Shown here: piece by piece, positions 35,414-46,300 of the stretch
Position numbering within the stretch: the stretch's first letter is position 1
Layout: each line of letters begins with the position of its first letter
Assembly: GCA_902810745.1 (NCBI GenBank)
Contig: CADDYW010000015.1
Location: 1-64,000, forward strand
DNA from: Chloroflexota bacterium
GTDB taxonomy: Bacteria; Chloroflexota; UBA6077; FW602-bin22; CADDYW01
Direction: 5' to 3'
Length of the DNA stretch: 64,000 nt
Made by a program: the position numbers and the translations under genes
The notes under the pieces: model-generated
Seen by the model: only the letters and a program-made list of their open reading frames with translations
The model's database searches: none
Told to the model about the DNA's origin: nothing

Positions 35414-38383
35414 ATGGCAGTCATCGAACGACAATACGAGCGACAGTACGAGGAGCAGTTCTGGCTGCGGCCGCTGAGCGCGGCTATCCCAATTGACCGC
35501 GAGGCAGTTGCCTTCGTGGCGATAGTACTTTTCGCCGGCTTGCTCCGGTTCTGGGACCTGGGCTCGCGCATGCTTCACCACGACGAGAGCCTGCACGCCG
35601 TCTACTCGTACTACCTGTATATCGGTAAGGGCTACGTCCACGATCCGATGATGCACGGGCCATTTCTTTTCGAGCTCAATGCTCTGGTGTACTTCCTCCT
35701 GGGCGTGACGGATGCAACGGCACGCGTGGCTCCAGCCCTCTTTGGCACGATCCTGGTTGGCCTGCCCTATTTCTTGCGTGATCGACTGGGGCGGACTGGC
35801 GCGGTAGCGGCGTCAGCCCTGCTCGCGCTGTCGCCAACGATCCTCTACTACTCTCGCTTTATCCGACACGACATCTACCAGATCTTTTTTATGATGCTGC
35901 TGGTTATCGCGACGTTCCGCTATCTCAGCGAGAAGAAGACCTGGTATCTCTACCTCGCCGTCGTCGCCACGAGCCTCGGGTTTTCGGACAAGGAAGATAC
36001 GTACTTCCTGATGGCGATCCTGCTTACCTTCCTTCTGCTGGTGAGCCGGCAGGATGTGCTCGACGTGATCCTGAAGGGAAAGGAGGCGGCCTCGCCCGCA
36101 ACCGATCTCCTGGTCCTGCTGGGAACACTGATCCTGCCGCTATTCTCGGCGCTGCCGTACTTCTTCCTGCAGAACTCGAGTCAGACGACGATCGACCTGG
36201 TCTTTGCATTCAGCTTCGCCACGCTCTTCTGTATTGGGATGCTCATCGGGGTACGGTGGAATCGACCGGTCTGGACGCGCTCCGCGATCGTCTTCTGGGG
36301 CATCTTCATCGTTCTCTACACCACGTTCTTCAGCAACCCGAACGGCTTCAGCTCGGGAGTGTTCGGTTCGCTCCGGTACTGGATCGACCAGCAAGGCGTT
36401 GCTCGAGGCAGCCAGCCCTGGTTCTACTACTTGATCCTCCTGCCACTGTACGAGTTTCTCAGCGTTGGCATTGCTCTCGGCGGCGTGATCTACTGGCTGC
36501 GCAACCGAACCCTGTTCACCGATTTCCTGATGTACTGGTGTGCTGGCGCCCTGCTGCTCTGGGGCTGGGCATCCGAGAAGATGCCGTGGATGGTCATCGA
36601 GATGGCTCTTCCGTTCTGCCTGCTGGCGGCGATCACGCTAGGGCGACTGATCGACACGACACCCTGGCAGAAGGTGATTCGCGAGGGCGGTCTGGTGCTG
36701 GCGCTGACTTTCTCGCTTGCCCTCCTGGTCGCCGCGACGATCATCGGCGCGGGTTCGCCGTTCGGCGCGGCATCGCCAGCCGTGGCCCAGCATCAGCTTT
36801 TCCAGTGGATCGCGATGCTGGCGATTCTCGTTGGCCTCGTCTACGCGGTCTGGCACTACTGGGATCGGATCGGGGCGCTGACCGGGTGGAAGGTCATCGG
36901 CCTCACCGCCATCGCGGTGCTGGCTCCGTTCTCGATTCGGACGGCGTGGCAGGTGACGTACTATCACGGCGACATTCCGGTCGAGATGCTCGTGTACACC
37001 CAGACGGCACCTGACGTCGGTCTAGTGATGCGACAGATCAACGACATTGCCTACCGGTCTGGACAGGGCGTGAGCAAGCTGAACGTGGTCTACGATGCCG
37101 GGGTGTCCTGGCCCTTCGAGTGGTACCTGCGCGACTACACATCGCGGACCTATATCGGCAACGGCAATCCTCCGCCGGACGCGCCCGTCGTCCTGGTTGG
37201 CCTGGAGAACGGCCACGCCGATCAGGTCAAAGCGCTGCTCGGGTCGAAGTACGTTTCACAGCGCTATCGCCTGCGGTGGTGGTTCCCCGAGGACTACCGG
37301 GAGATGACGCCAGAGTCGATCGTGGCTGGTCTCCTGAGCCCGACCAATCGTGCGAAGCTGTGGCGATTCCTGCTTTACCGCGATCCGCCCGATCCACTCG
37401 GCTCGACCGATTTCATGATGTTCGTCCGCCGTGACCTGGCCTACGGGCCCTGGTCCGCGCCGCAGGCTAGCCCGACGACCGCCGACGACACCCTCTATGC
37501 GCAGCGTCACCGGACGGTTCCGGCAAGCCTGGTCGTGGGAGCGGCCGGCACGGGCGACCTGCAGTTCAAGGCTCCCAAGGGCGTCGCAGTTGGTCCGCAG
37601 GGCGATGTTTACGTCGCCGATAGCCAGAATAATCGGATCGAAGTATTCGACTCTCGTGGCCAGTTCGTCCGAGCCTGGGGATCGAAGGGCACGGGTCCGG
37701 GTCAGTTCAACGAGCCCTGGGGAATCGCGGTCGGACGAGACGGAGCGGTGTACGTCGCGGATACCTGGAACCACCGTGTGCAGGAGTTCGACGCCTCGGG
37801 CAAGTTCATCCGCTCGTGGGGCAGTCAGGTCGTTGGCCAGCCTTCCGCCAGTCCGGGTGAATTCTATGGACCTCGTGCGATCGCGATCGATTCCGCTGGA
37901 AACGTCTACGTGACCGATACCGGTAACAAGCGCGTCGAGGAGTTTGATGCGAATGGCAAATACCTGGCGTCGTTTGGCGGCCCCGGTGCCGGCCTCGGCT
38001 ACTTCAACGAGCCCGTCGGAATCGCGATTGACGGGCAAGGTAACTTCTACGTCGCCGATACCTGGAATCAGCGCATCGAAAAGTTTGACCCGAGCTTCAA
38101 GCCGCTATCGAGCTGGCCAATCGACGGGTGGGACAGCCAGTCGGTCGAGAACAAGCCGTACCTGGCAGCGGACGCGTCGGGTAACGTCTACGCGACAGAT
38201 CCGGCGAACAACCGCGTGCTCGAGTTTAGCTCGAGCGGTCAGCTCGTGGCCAACTGGGGCACCCTGGGAACAGATACTGCATCCTTCCGTCTGCCGACCG
38301 GCCTCGCGGTGGATGCCCAGGGCAATATCTGGGTCACCGACAGTGGCAACAATCGCGTGATGCAATTCCCACCGGTGCACTGA
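35414..38383 (+). CDS. Agl23-like GT-C membrane protein with C-terminal NHL beta-propeller
   Basis: 989 residues. The N-terminal 690 match TIGR03663: HHDES (D57-E58) and MMHGP (H81-G82-P83), the invariant DE and HGP of the family, then SPTILYYSRFIRHDIY and SDKEDTYF, with about 12 spans. Residues about 705-989 hold six NHL repeats of the form GVAVGPQGDVYVADSQNNRI, a six-bladed propeller that should lie outside the membrane. The family is named for a haloarchaeal flippase-associated protein and has GT39-like ancestry. Fusion to a propeller suggests binding to a glycan or envelope partner. GGGGG lies about eight bases before the ATG. Confidence 0.88.
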   Translation: MAVIERQYERQYEEQFWLRPLSAAIPIDREAVAFVAIVLFAGLLRFWDLGSRMLHHDESLHAVYSYYLYIGKGYVHDPMMHGPFLFELNALVYFLLGVTDATARVAPALFGTILVGLPYFLRDRLGRTGAVAASALLALSPTILYYSRFIRHDIYQIFFMMLLVIATFRYLSEKKTWYLYLAVVATSLGFSDKEDTYFLMAILLTFLLLVSRQDVLDVILKGKEAASPATDLLVLLGTLILPLFSALPYFFLQNSSQTTIDLVFAFSFATLFCIGMLIGVRWNRPVWTRSAIVFWGIFIVLYTTFFSNPNGFSSGVFGSLRYWIDQQGVARGSQPWFYYLILLPLYEFLSVGIALGGVIYWLRNRTLFTDFLMYWCAGALLLWGWASEKMPWMVIEMALPFCLLAAITLGRLIDTTPWQKVIREGGLVLALTFSLALLVAATIIGAGSPFGAASPAVAQHQLFQWIAMLAILVGLVYAVWHYWDRIGALTGWKVIGLTAIAVLAPFSIRTAWQVTYYHGDIPVEMLVYTQTAPDVGLVMRQINDIAYRSGQGVSKLNVVYDAGVSWPFEWYLRDYTSRTYIGNGNPPPDAPVVLVGLENGHADQVKALLGSKYVSQRYRLRWWFPEDYREMTPESIVAGLLSPTNRAKLWRFLLYRDPPDPLGSTDFMMFVRRDLAYGPWSAPQASPTTADDTLYAQRHRTVPASLVVGAAGTGDLQFKAPKGVAVGPQGDVYVADSQNNRIEVFDSRGQFVRAWGSKGTGPGQFNEPWGIAVGRDGAVYVADTWNHRVQEFDASGKFIRSWGSQVVGQPSASPGEFYGPRAIAIDSAGNVYVTDTGNKRVEEFDANGKYLASFGGPGAGLGYFNEPVGIAIDGQGNFYVADTWNQRIEKFDPSFKPLSSWPIDGWDSQSVENKPYLAADASGNVYATDPANNRVLEFSSSGQLVANWGTLGTDTASFRLPTGLAVDAQGNIWVTDSGNNRVMQFPPVH

Positions 38384-38388
38384 CGGCG

Positions 38389-41097
38389 TTGTCTCGTTCC
38401 TTCCTGGTCGCGCTGGCCATCAACCTGATCTGTGGCGCCGGGCTGATCTGGGCAGCAACCGGGCGCCTGCACGTGACGGTTATCTATTCCGGCGATTCCG
38501 TGACCGGGATCGTTGGATCTGCGACGGTGACCGCGCCCGCCGAGGTGCACGCCGGCGGGCAGATTGGACTGTTCCTGCAGGGCGCCGATCCTCACGCTTC
38601 GGTGCAGTGGCCCGTCTCTCCAGATTCAGGTGCTCAGCCTTCTTCCACGCCGATCGCGGAGTGGTTCTACCGGCTTGGTGCCGAGAGTGGCTGGACCAAT
38701 GTCCGGGTGAAGGACCTGACGAATGATCGCGTGATCTATCCCTCGTCCGCGGAATCGTCCGATGGTCAAGACTGGCGGTCGCGATTCGGCGACTGGTTCC
38801 ATCACCCGTTGGGCGGAATGACCACTCCTCGGCCAGGTCTAGCGTCGATCGGCGCCACGACGACCGATCGCTTCGAGCTTGACGCGGATGTCCTGCGCCC
38901 GAGGAACGCGGCGGGGGTTTTGATCCTGTCTTCGGACGGTCTGAATGGCCTGTTGTTCTATTTTCGACCAGAAGACCGCGACGTGATGTGGTTTCGGGTT
39001 ACGAACGGCCAGTGGGAGGGGCCGATTGCCAGCGCACCGTTTCACTCCTTCAAGCAAAGCGCGGTCGCAAGCGTTCAGGATGTGCTGCGCCTCGCGTTGG
39101 GCGGCTACCCCGGCGCGCTCGGCATCTTGATCGGCGCACTGGGATTGGGAGCCCTGGAAGCACGGATCTGGCAGATGGCGCGCTATCTCAATCGGAGCGC
39201 CCGTCCCTACGATCCGCTCGCCGAGTTCGCTATCGGGCAGGCTGGCGCGGTCTCTAGCGCCGTGATCTACGCGACGCCAGGCTACCCGACGCGGCCCGAC
39301 GTCGAACCGTCCGGCAGCCCCGATCCAGGCGCACGTCGACTGGAGCAGGGGCGCGAGGACGTTGGCGATCCGGGGCACGCCGGGATTCCACCGCCTTTGG
39401 AAACGTCGGATCGCCGCGCGGGTCGACTGGCGCCGCCAGCTTCTGCGGTGGTAGCGAATGGGCGAGGTGACGCAGGGGACGATCAGGCTGCGATCCATTG
39501 GCGAGGGGTGATCGGGAGCGTATCACCCACGGTCGGAGCACTCCTTCTGGCCGGCGCTGCACTCGCGTCCACGCTCTACGTTGCAGACGTCGTCCTGCAG
39601 CGCATGCCTCACGTTCAGGACTCGGTGGCTTACCTCTTTCAGGCAAAGACGTTTGCGCTGGGCCGTCTATGGGTTCCCACGCCCGCGCTTCCCGAGTTCT
39701 TCCAGCACGAGTTCATCGTGATGAAGGACGGACGCTGGTTCAGCAAGTATCCTCCCGGCTGGCCGATGCTGCTGACACTCGGGGTACTGGCCGGAGCTCC
39801 CTGGGCTGTCGATCCGATCTGTGGAGCGCTCAGTATCTACGTCATCTATCGGCTAGGCGCGGAGATCTATCGCCCGCGTGTCGGCCTGGTTGCGGCTGCG
39901 CTTGGAGTGGTCTCGCCGTTCTTTCTGTTTCTTTCGGCTTCGATGATGGCGCATGGCAGTGGTCTGCTCTTCTGCCTGTTGTTTGCCTGGGGTTTCTGGC
40001 GCGCCGGGCGGTCCAGCCATCCACTGCTGCCCGCGGCTCTCTGCGGAGCTGCCTTCGGAGTGGGCTTCCTCATTCGCCCGTATACCATGATCGTCATCGC
40101 GCTGCCATTCGGGCTGGTTGCCCTGGTGCAGCTCGCCAGGCGACCCGCGGATGGGATCCGGCGATATCTCCCGGCGGCCGTGACGGCGACCCCTTTCGTC
40201 GCCGCTTTTCTGGCGTACAATGCCTACTTCACTGGAAATCCGTTCTATCCGACCCAGCAGCTCTGGTGGTCGTTCGATACCGTGGGGTTCGGCCCTGGGC
40301 ACGGCCCCTGGGGCTTCACCCCTGTCGATGCGCTGAACAACACGAGTCGCAACCTGCTCGAGCTCCTCGAGCATACCTTTGGCTGGCCCGAGTTCCTCAC
40401 GCTCTCGCTGGCGCTCCTACCGTTTGTCGCTGGACGCTTCCGCGCGTGGGATTGGCTCATGGGGGCGGCGTTCGTCGCACTGATCGTCGGGTACGGGCTG
40501 TGGTGGGCTGATGGCATCATGTACGGGCCGCGGTTCTATTTCGAAGGGCTGGGATTCTTCCTGCTTCTCACCGCCCGTGGTATCGAGGTAACGGTGGAAC
40601 GGGCCCAGAGGATTGTCTCGTTCTCGGCTCTGGCGAGACGCTTTCGGATACCGTTGGCCTGGAAGGGCGTCTCGGATGTCCGGGCCAATTCCGGAGCGGA
40701 CGCGGTGCGGACGCCGAGGATTCAACCGCGTATCGCGCCCGTGCTTGCATACGGTTTCGTCGCCCTGCTGGTCGCGTTCAACTTTGCCTACTATTTCCCC
40801 GGGCAGTGGCAGCTCTACCACGGCTACAACTACGTGAATCACAGCAAGCTCGACGCGGTCGAGCGCGCGGGCATCCATCACGCGGTCGTCTTCGCTGACG
40901 TCGGTCAGTCGTACGAATGGTGGGAATACGGGATGGTCTTCTCGGCGAATGATCCGCTGCTGCGCGGCGACGTGATCTTCGCGCGCGATCTGGGCGTGGC
41001 CGAAGACCGCAAGCTCATGGCCGAGTTTCCTGGCAGATCGTTCTACCGTCTGAGCGGTACTGACCTGCAGCCTTTCGATGCCGAGAGGGCACCTTGA
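38389..41097 (+). CDS. Large GT-C glycosyltransferase-like protein with an N-terminal external domain
   Basis: 902 residues. A first membrane anchor (about 4-24) is followed by a beta-rich extracytoplasmic domain (about 28-230), a span near 238-256, a disordered cytoplasmic linker (about 295-370), and a GT39/ArnT-like GT-C module. The first loop of that module has HVQDSVAYLFQAKTFALGRLWVP (D411), followed by FFQHEFIVMKDGRWFSKYPPGWPM. The C-terminal domain after the last span is small. The start is TTG, five bases after the previous stop, and there is no clear SD, so coupling is likely but the exact start is uncertain. Confidence 0.78.
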   Translation: MSRSFLVALAINLICGAGLIWAATGRLHVTVIYSGDSVTGIVGSATVTAPAEVHAGGQIGLFLQGADPHASVQWPVSPDSGAQPSSTPIAEWFYRLGAESGWTNVRVKDLTNDRVIYPSSAESSDGQDWRSRFGDWFHHPLGGMTTPRPGLASIGATTTDRFELDADVLRPRNAAGVLILSSDGLNGLLFYFRPEDRDVMWFRVTNGQWEGPIASAPFHSFKQSAVASVQDVLRLALGGYPGALGILIGALGLGALEARIWQMARYLNRSARPYDPLAEFAIGQAGAVSSAVIYATPGYPTRPDVEPSGSPDPGARRLEQGREDVGDPGHAGIPPPLETSDRRAGRLAPPASAVVANGRGDAGDDQAAIHWRGVIGSVSPTVGALLLAGAALASTLYVADVVLQRMPHVQDSVAYLFQAKTFALGRLWVPTPALPEFFQHEFIVMKDGRWFSKYPPGWPMLLTLGVLAGAPWAVDPICGALSIYVIYRLGAEIYRPRVGLVAAALGVVSPFFLFLSASMMAHGSGLLFCLLFAWGFWRAGRSSHPLLPAALCGAAFGVGFLIRPYTMIVIALPFGLVALVQLARRPADGIRRYLPAAVTATPFVAAFLAYNAYFTGNPFYPTQQLWWSFDTVGFGPGHGPWGFTPVDALNNTSRNLLELLEHTFGWPEFLTLSLALLPFVAGRFRAWDWLMGAAFVALIVGYGLWWADGIMYGPRFYFEGLGFFLLLTARGIEVTVERAQRIVSFSALARRFRIPLAWKGVSDVRANSGADAVRTPRIQPRIAPVLAYGFVALLVAFNFAYYFPGQWQLYHGYNYVNHSKLDAVERAGIHHAVVFADVGQSYEWWEYGMVFSANDPLLRGDVIFARDLGVAEDRKLMAEFPGRSFYRLSGTDLQPFDAERAP

Positions 41098-41415
41098 CCC
41101 GCACCCGCGACGTGAGAAGATGGGTAGGTCGCAGCGAGCAGATCCATTCTGAACGGCCCACTCTGGGCGCGTTTCGGGCCCGGCTGGTCCCGCAGATGAT
41201 CTCTGATCGGATGAGTAAAAGTACCTTGCCGGGGCGGGGATTCATCCTCTAGAATGCGGTGCGCTAACCCGATAGGCTGCGTATCGCTGGACATGGCTCG
41301 TCGTCGGTCGCAGATAGCGAGGCATCGCCTGGGCGAGATCGCGTCTCCGGAACAGCACTGCTGCGTCTCTCGTCATGGCTAGGCGTCGACGGGCCGCTCG
41401 ATCGGGGAGGAGAAC
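41098..41415 (+). other. Intergenic region before the GT2 gene
   Basis: 318 bases without a gene. It splits the glycosyltransferase cluster into two transcripts. The promoter at 41226-41255 is the only element recognised; the leader of about 155 bases shows no known riboswitch. Confidence 0.5.
41226..41255 (+). promoter_or_regulatory. Promoter of the GT2-flippase-GT39 operon
   Basis: TTGCCG (41226-41231) and TAGAAT (41250-41255), 18 bases apart. Confidence 0.5.
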
Positions 41416-42255
41416 GTGTCGGGGAAGCCGCGAGTCGTGGTCGTGATGCCCGCCTATAACGCCGCGAAGACGCTGGAGCGGACCTACGCGGATATCCCGG
41501 CTGGTGTCGTTGATCGCGTGATCCTTGTGGATGATGTGAGCCGTGATGACACCGTAGAGATTGCGCAGCGGCTGGGGTTGCGGGTCGTCATCCACGTGCA
41601 GAACCGCGGGTATGGTGGCAATCAGAAGACCTGCTACATCGAGGCGCTCAAGGACGGGGCCGACGTCGTTGTCATGCTCCACCCCGATTACCAGTATGAT
41701 TCTCGTCGGATTCCCGCCCTGATCGAGCCAATTCTGCGAGGCGACGCAGATCTGGTTCTGGGCTCTCGCCTGGCGAATAGGGACGCGCTGGCTGGTGGGA
41801 TGCCACTGTACAAATACATTTCGAATCGTTTCTTGACGATCGTCGAGAATCTCGCGTTCGGGCAGCACCTCTCCGAGTGCCACACCGGGTTTCGCGCTTA
41901 CAGCCGGCGGCTCCTCACGACGATTCCCTTCGTTCTCAACTCCGACAAGTTCGTTTTCGATACGGAGATCATCGCGCAGGCCGTAGCCTTTGGTTTTCGC
42001 ATAGCCGAGATACCGGTTCCAACCCGTTACTTCCCGGAGGCCTCGTCAGTCGACCTGAAGAACAGCGTGATCTACGGACTGGCGACGCTCGGAGTGGTGG
42101 CGCGTTACCTTGCCGACCGTGCCGGGCTCGTCCGCTCGGCACAGTTCCAGCGCCGACTTGCTGACGTCATCAGTCGCTATCACCTGGCGCAGATCAATTC
42201 AGCCGAGGGAACATCTGCGACTTCCAACGACGTACCCCCGGCGGTCACCACGTGA
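41416..42255 (+). CDS. GT2 glycosyltransferase, polyprenyl-phosphate sugar synthase type (DPM1-like)
   Basis: 279 residues, GT-A fold: VVVVMPAYNAAKTLERTYADIP, nucleotide-side VILVDDVSRDDT (D39-D40), QNRGYGGNQKTCYIEAL, and the metal site LHPDYQYDS (D91, D95). The block CHTGFRAYSRRLL and FVFDTEIIAQAVAFGFRIAEIPVPTRYFPEASSV are typical of dolichyl-phosphate mannose synthase relatives. It probably charges a polyprenyl phosphate on the cytoplasmic face for the GT-C enzymes. It lacks C-terminal membrane spans. GAGGAG lies before the GTG start. The flippase gene overlaps its stop. Confidence 0.88.
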   Translation: MSGKPRVVVVMPAYNAAKTLERTYADIPAGVVDRVILVDDVSRDDTVEIAQRLGLRVVIHVQNRGYGGNQKTCYIEALKDGADVVVMLHPDYQYDSRRIPALIEPILRGDADLVLGSRLANRDALAGGMPLYKYISNRFLTIVENLAFGQHLSECHTGFRAYSRRLLTTIPFVLNSDKFVFDTEIIAQAVAFGFRIAEIPVPTRYFPEASSVDLKNSVIYGLATLGVVARYLADRAGLVRSAQFQRRLADVISRYHLAQINSAEGTSATSNDVPPAVTT

Positions 42256-43313
42256 TGCCGGGCGCGGCCACTGATCAGAAGCAAACCCGAACCGTCGCGC
42301 GGGTCGGCGGGCGGAACGTGGTCGTGACTGCTGCGCTGAGCCTGGGTCTCCTGGCGCTGGCGCTGCGGCAGGCTGACCTTGGTCTGCTCGCGCGCTCGCT
42401 CGCCCAGGTCAACTACACGGTTATCGCGGGCGCGGTCGCGATGTACTTCGTCGACCTCGGCTTTCGTTCAGTCCGCTGGCGGGTTCTCTTGAGTGGTGCG
42501 CACGAGATCTCGGCGCGCCGGCTGTATTCGGTCCTGGCAATTGGCTATATGGCAAACAATCTTCTTCCGGCGCGCATTGGCGAGCTGAGTCGCGCCTACC
42601 TTGTCGGGCGACGGGAGCAGATAAGTCCAGGCACGGTGCTGGCGTCGGTGGCGATCGAACGGGTCATTGATGGTCTGACCGTGCTGGTCCTCCTGCTCGT
42701 TGCGCTGCCCTCACTGCCGGTGGCGCCGTGGCTTGGCGCGCTGATGCGTCTGGCTGCGATGACCTTCGGAGCAGCGGTGGTGTTGTGCCTGGTACTCTCG
42801 ACGGCTCGCCCGCTTTGGAACGCCGTGACCTCTCACCTTCTGCTTTGGCTTCCCACGCCACTGGCTGAGCGCGTGGCGCAGCTGCTCGATCGGTTCATTG
42901 AGGGGTTCGTGATTCTGCGCGATGCCCGTCGCCTTGGCGAGACCCTGGTGCTCTCGGTGGTAATCTGGCTCGTGGGAGCAATCACCTATCTTCTGGTCGC
43001 CGCTGCTTTCGGGGTCGCACTGTCACCGCTGGGTGCGCTGGCTGCTATCTGCGTGGTCAACCTGGCCACAGCCGTTCCATTGGCGCCAGGCGGGCTTGGA
43101 GCATTCGAGCTGGCGGCAGTGGCGATCTTCTCGGTGCTCGGGATCACCGGCACCCTTGCCGCGGGGATCACTGTGGTACTGCACGCGGTGTTGTTTCTCC
43201 CGGTCGTCGTCGTCGGGCTGATCTTCCTCTGGCACCTCGATCTCTCGCTGGAAGGCCTCTGGCTGGATGCGCACCCGCCAGGGGTGGAACCAGCGGTGGA
43301 GCGTGGACGGTGA
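42252..43313 (+). CDS. Flippase-like (UPF0104/TIGR00374, AglD-like) membrane protein
   Basis: 353 residues, about eight to nine spans. Family features are LGFRSVRWRVLL, YMANNLLPARIGELSRAYLVGRRE, ASVAIERVIDGLTVL and TAVPLAPGGLGAFELA. Relatives include the membrane part of lysyl-phosphatidylglycerol synthase and of archaeal AglD. It may move or present a lipid-linked sugar, or help the adjacent GT2. The GTG at 42252 overlaps the GT2 stop, and an ATG at 42255 is an equally good start. Its own stop overlaps the next gene's GTG by four bases. Confidence 0.85.
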   Translation: MMPGAATDQKQTRTVARVGGRNVVVTAALSLGLLALALRQADLGLLARSLAQVNYTVIAGAVAMYFVDLGFRSVRWRVLLSGAHEISARRLYSVLAIGYMANNLLPARIGELSRAYLVGRREQISPGTVLASVAIERVIDGLTVLVLLLVALPSLPVAPWLGALMRLAAMTFGAAVVLCLVLSTARPLWNAVTSHLLLWLPTPLAERVAQLLDRFIEGFVILRDARRLGETLVLSVVIWLVGAITYLLVAAAFGVALSPLGALAAICVVNLATAVPLAPGGLGAFELAAVAIFSVLGITGTLAAGITVVLHAVLFLPVVVVGLIFLWHLDLSLEGLWLDAHPPGVEPAVERGR

Positions 43314-46300
43314 AGCTCCAGGAATACCGTCGGCTCGGACGTGGATCCGCAGCCGCAGTGACGGCGATTGCGGTTGCTTACATCGCGCAGTCGTCGTTCA
43401 TTCGTGCCGGCGACCTCGGCACTGGAATCGGCGCCTTCGCTCTCGCGGGCGTCCTGATCATGTACGCGATCCGCGCCGTGGGAGACATTCCGGACGTCCC
43501 GCTCAGCCGTCAGCAGGTACTCGCGATCATGACGGCGACGATACTGCTCGGCGCGGGCATGCGACTGTGGGATCTGGCAGCGATTCCCCAGGGCGTCTGG
43601 TTTGACGAAGCCGAGAATGGGCTTGTCGCGACGCGCATTTTGACCGATCCGGGCTACAAGCCCATTTACATCGGTGGCCTGACTCAGCTCCCAGCAATGT
43701 TTTTCTACTACCTGGCAGCGTGGGTCGGGCTGGTCGGATCGAACATCCTGGCCGTTCGGCTCGCGTCTGCGGCACTCGGGTTACTGACGATTCCGGGAGT
43801 TTATCTCCTGGGACGAGAGCTATTCGGGCAGCGGGTCGGGATAACCGCAGCCTTCCTGCTGAGTCTCTCGCGCTGGCACATCAATTTCAGCCGGTTCGGG
43901 ATGAATGGTATCGCCGCGCCGTTCTTCGTCGTCTATGCCCTGTACTTCCTGGCTCGGGGATTTCGGACACGCGACTCGTTCGATTTCATGCTTGCGGGAC
44001 TGTGCATCGGACTCGGCTTGAACACCTACCCGGCGTTCGGCATCGTCCCCTTACTTGTGCTGCTCTGGGTCGTGCACAAGCTTGTCGAAGGGCGGCTGGC
44101 CTTCGTCCGCGAGTATGGAACATCCCTGGTCCTGGCGGCAGTGATTGCCCTGATGGTGGTTCTTCCGCTCGGCGTCTTCGCGTGGCGCGAGCCGTCGGTG
44201 TTCTTCCAGCGCGAAAAGGCTGCGTCGCTCTTCTCTAGGAAGACCCCCGATGAGGCTCGGGCCGCGCTGATCTCCAACGTCGTCAAGCACGTCGAGATGT
44301 TCAATCTTCACGGCGACAATAACGGTCGACATAACCTATCGGGTGCTCCGGAGCTCGACGACGGGACGGCTGCGCTCTTCGTTCTTGGCATCGTGATCGC
44401 CGCGGCCAAGTGGCGCGAGCCGCGCTTTCTTCTCTTGATCCTGTGGCTGGGCCTTCTTCTGTTTCCAGCGATACTTTCGCTCGACTTCGAAGCACCCCAG
44501 TCGTATCGGGGCATCGGCGTGGTGCCGGTCACGGCGCTGCTCGCCGCGATCCCGGTCGCCTATGGGTGGGGGGCACTCCGCCACTGGTTCGGCGTGATGT
44601 CGACGCGGGTACCGGCGATGCTTGTCGCGTGCGGCCTGATCGGAATTGGCTACGCGAACGCCCATCTCTACTGGTTTCGCCAGATCTGGGATAGCGCATC
44701 CTGGCCGGCCTTTTCGACACAGGAGACCTTGATCGCCCGCGAAGCGAATCGGCTCGGTGAGAGTTACTCCTTCTTTCTGGATCCGATCTTTCTCAATACA
44801 CCCACGATCAAGTTCCTCGCTCCCTGGCTGACCGACGCGCGGCCTTTCGTTCCTCCACGAGACCTGCCCTTCCACGACGTCCGCAACACCACCGTCTTCG
44901 CAAGCGACCTGAACGTGGGCTGGGTCGACGCGGTGCATCGAGACTATCCTAACGCCGACGTCAGGGCCTACCAGGCAACGCCACGCTCGCCACCCATCTT
45001 ATATCAGGTGACCGTGCCGGCCGACCAGATAGGCGCAATTCAGGGCCTTGTCGGGACCTACGCAACCGGTCCAGCAGGAAGCACTCGGCCGGCATACGTC
45101 CGCGAGGACCGAAACCTTGACTTTGATTGGTCGAAGTCGACTCCTTTGGAGGTGCCGTTCTCGGTCGCCTGGAAGACCACGCTGACGGCCCCGAGCCAGG
45201 GAACCTATGTGTTCAAGCTCGACGCCCCGCCACAGTCACAGCTCCGCCTTGATGAGATGCCACTTCTGCGAGGTGGCGAGCAAAAGTCGATCGACCTCGC
45301 ACAGGGTACCCACGCGCTGTCCCTCACTGTCGAGATGAACGCACCGCACAACGTACGGCTTTACTGGCAGCCGCCTGGCGCCGCCCTATCGCCGATTCCG
45401 TCGAACGTGATGTTCGTGCCCCCGGTCCAGAATCGCGGTCTGCTCGGTCGTTACTATCGGGGCCCGGACTGGAGCGGGAGTCCGGTGCTCGAGCAGATCG
45501 ACCCGGTCATCTCGACCTACTTCCACCTTCTCCCGCTTCCCCAGCCCTTTACGGTGGACTGGAGTGGCAAGATCGACATTCCCGCGACGGGGATCTACCG
45601 CTTCGGCACGCAGTCGATCGACGCGTCCTGGTTGTACGTGGATAACCAGCTGGTCGTGGACAACAGCCACGGGCTCGATCAATACGTCGAGGGCGCGGTC
45701 AACCTGACCGATGGCCTGCACGACATCACGATCCGTTTCCTCGACCGCTCAAGTCACACTTTCATCCGGGTTTACTGGCAGCCGCCGGGAGGCCAGCGAG
45801 GTCTGCTGCCCGGTGACCGGCTCTTCCCACCGCAGGCGGCGTATCCCGAGCGCGCCGGACCGCTTGGGACGCCTGAGCCATTCCGACCGGCGCCGCCCGG
45901 TCCAGCTCCGACCCCGGTCGCGCAACCGTCTAGAGGACAGGAACCTGCCACGCTGCCAGTTTCGGCGATGACACTGCGTCGAACGATCACGAAGCCACGG
46001 AGCGGAAAGGGAAGCCTGATGGATCCGCGCGGAGTGACGGTGGATCAGCAAGGGAATCTGTTCGTCGTGGACAGCGGAAGCAGGCAGGTTGACGAATTTC
46101 GCGCGTCTGGCGAGTTCGTCCGGTCGTTCGGTGGTGCTGGCGAAAGCGAGGGAGGGCTCAGCGAGCCGGTGGACGCTGTCGTGAACTCGAAAGGCGAGCT
46201 GGTCGTCCTCGACGCGACGGATGGATGGCTCGTCCGATTCTCAGCAGAAGGGGCATTCCTCGGAAGGTTTGGCGGTCCGCCGGTCGGCTTCTACCATCCC

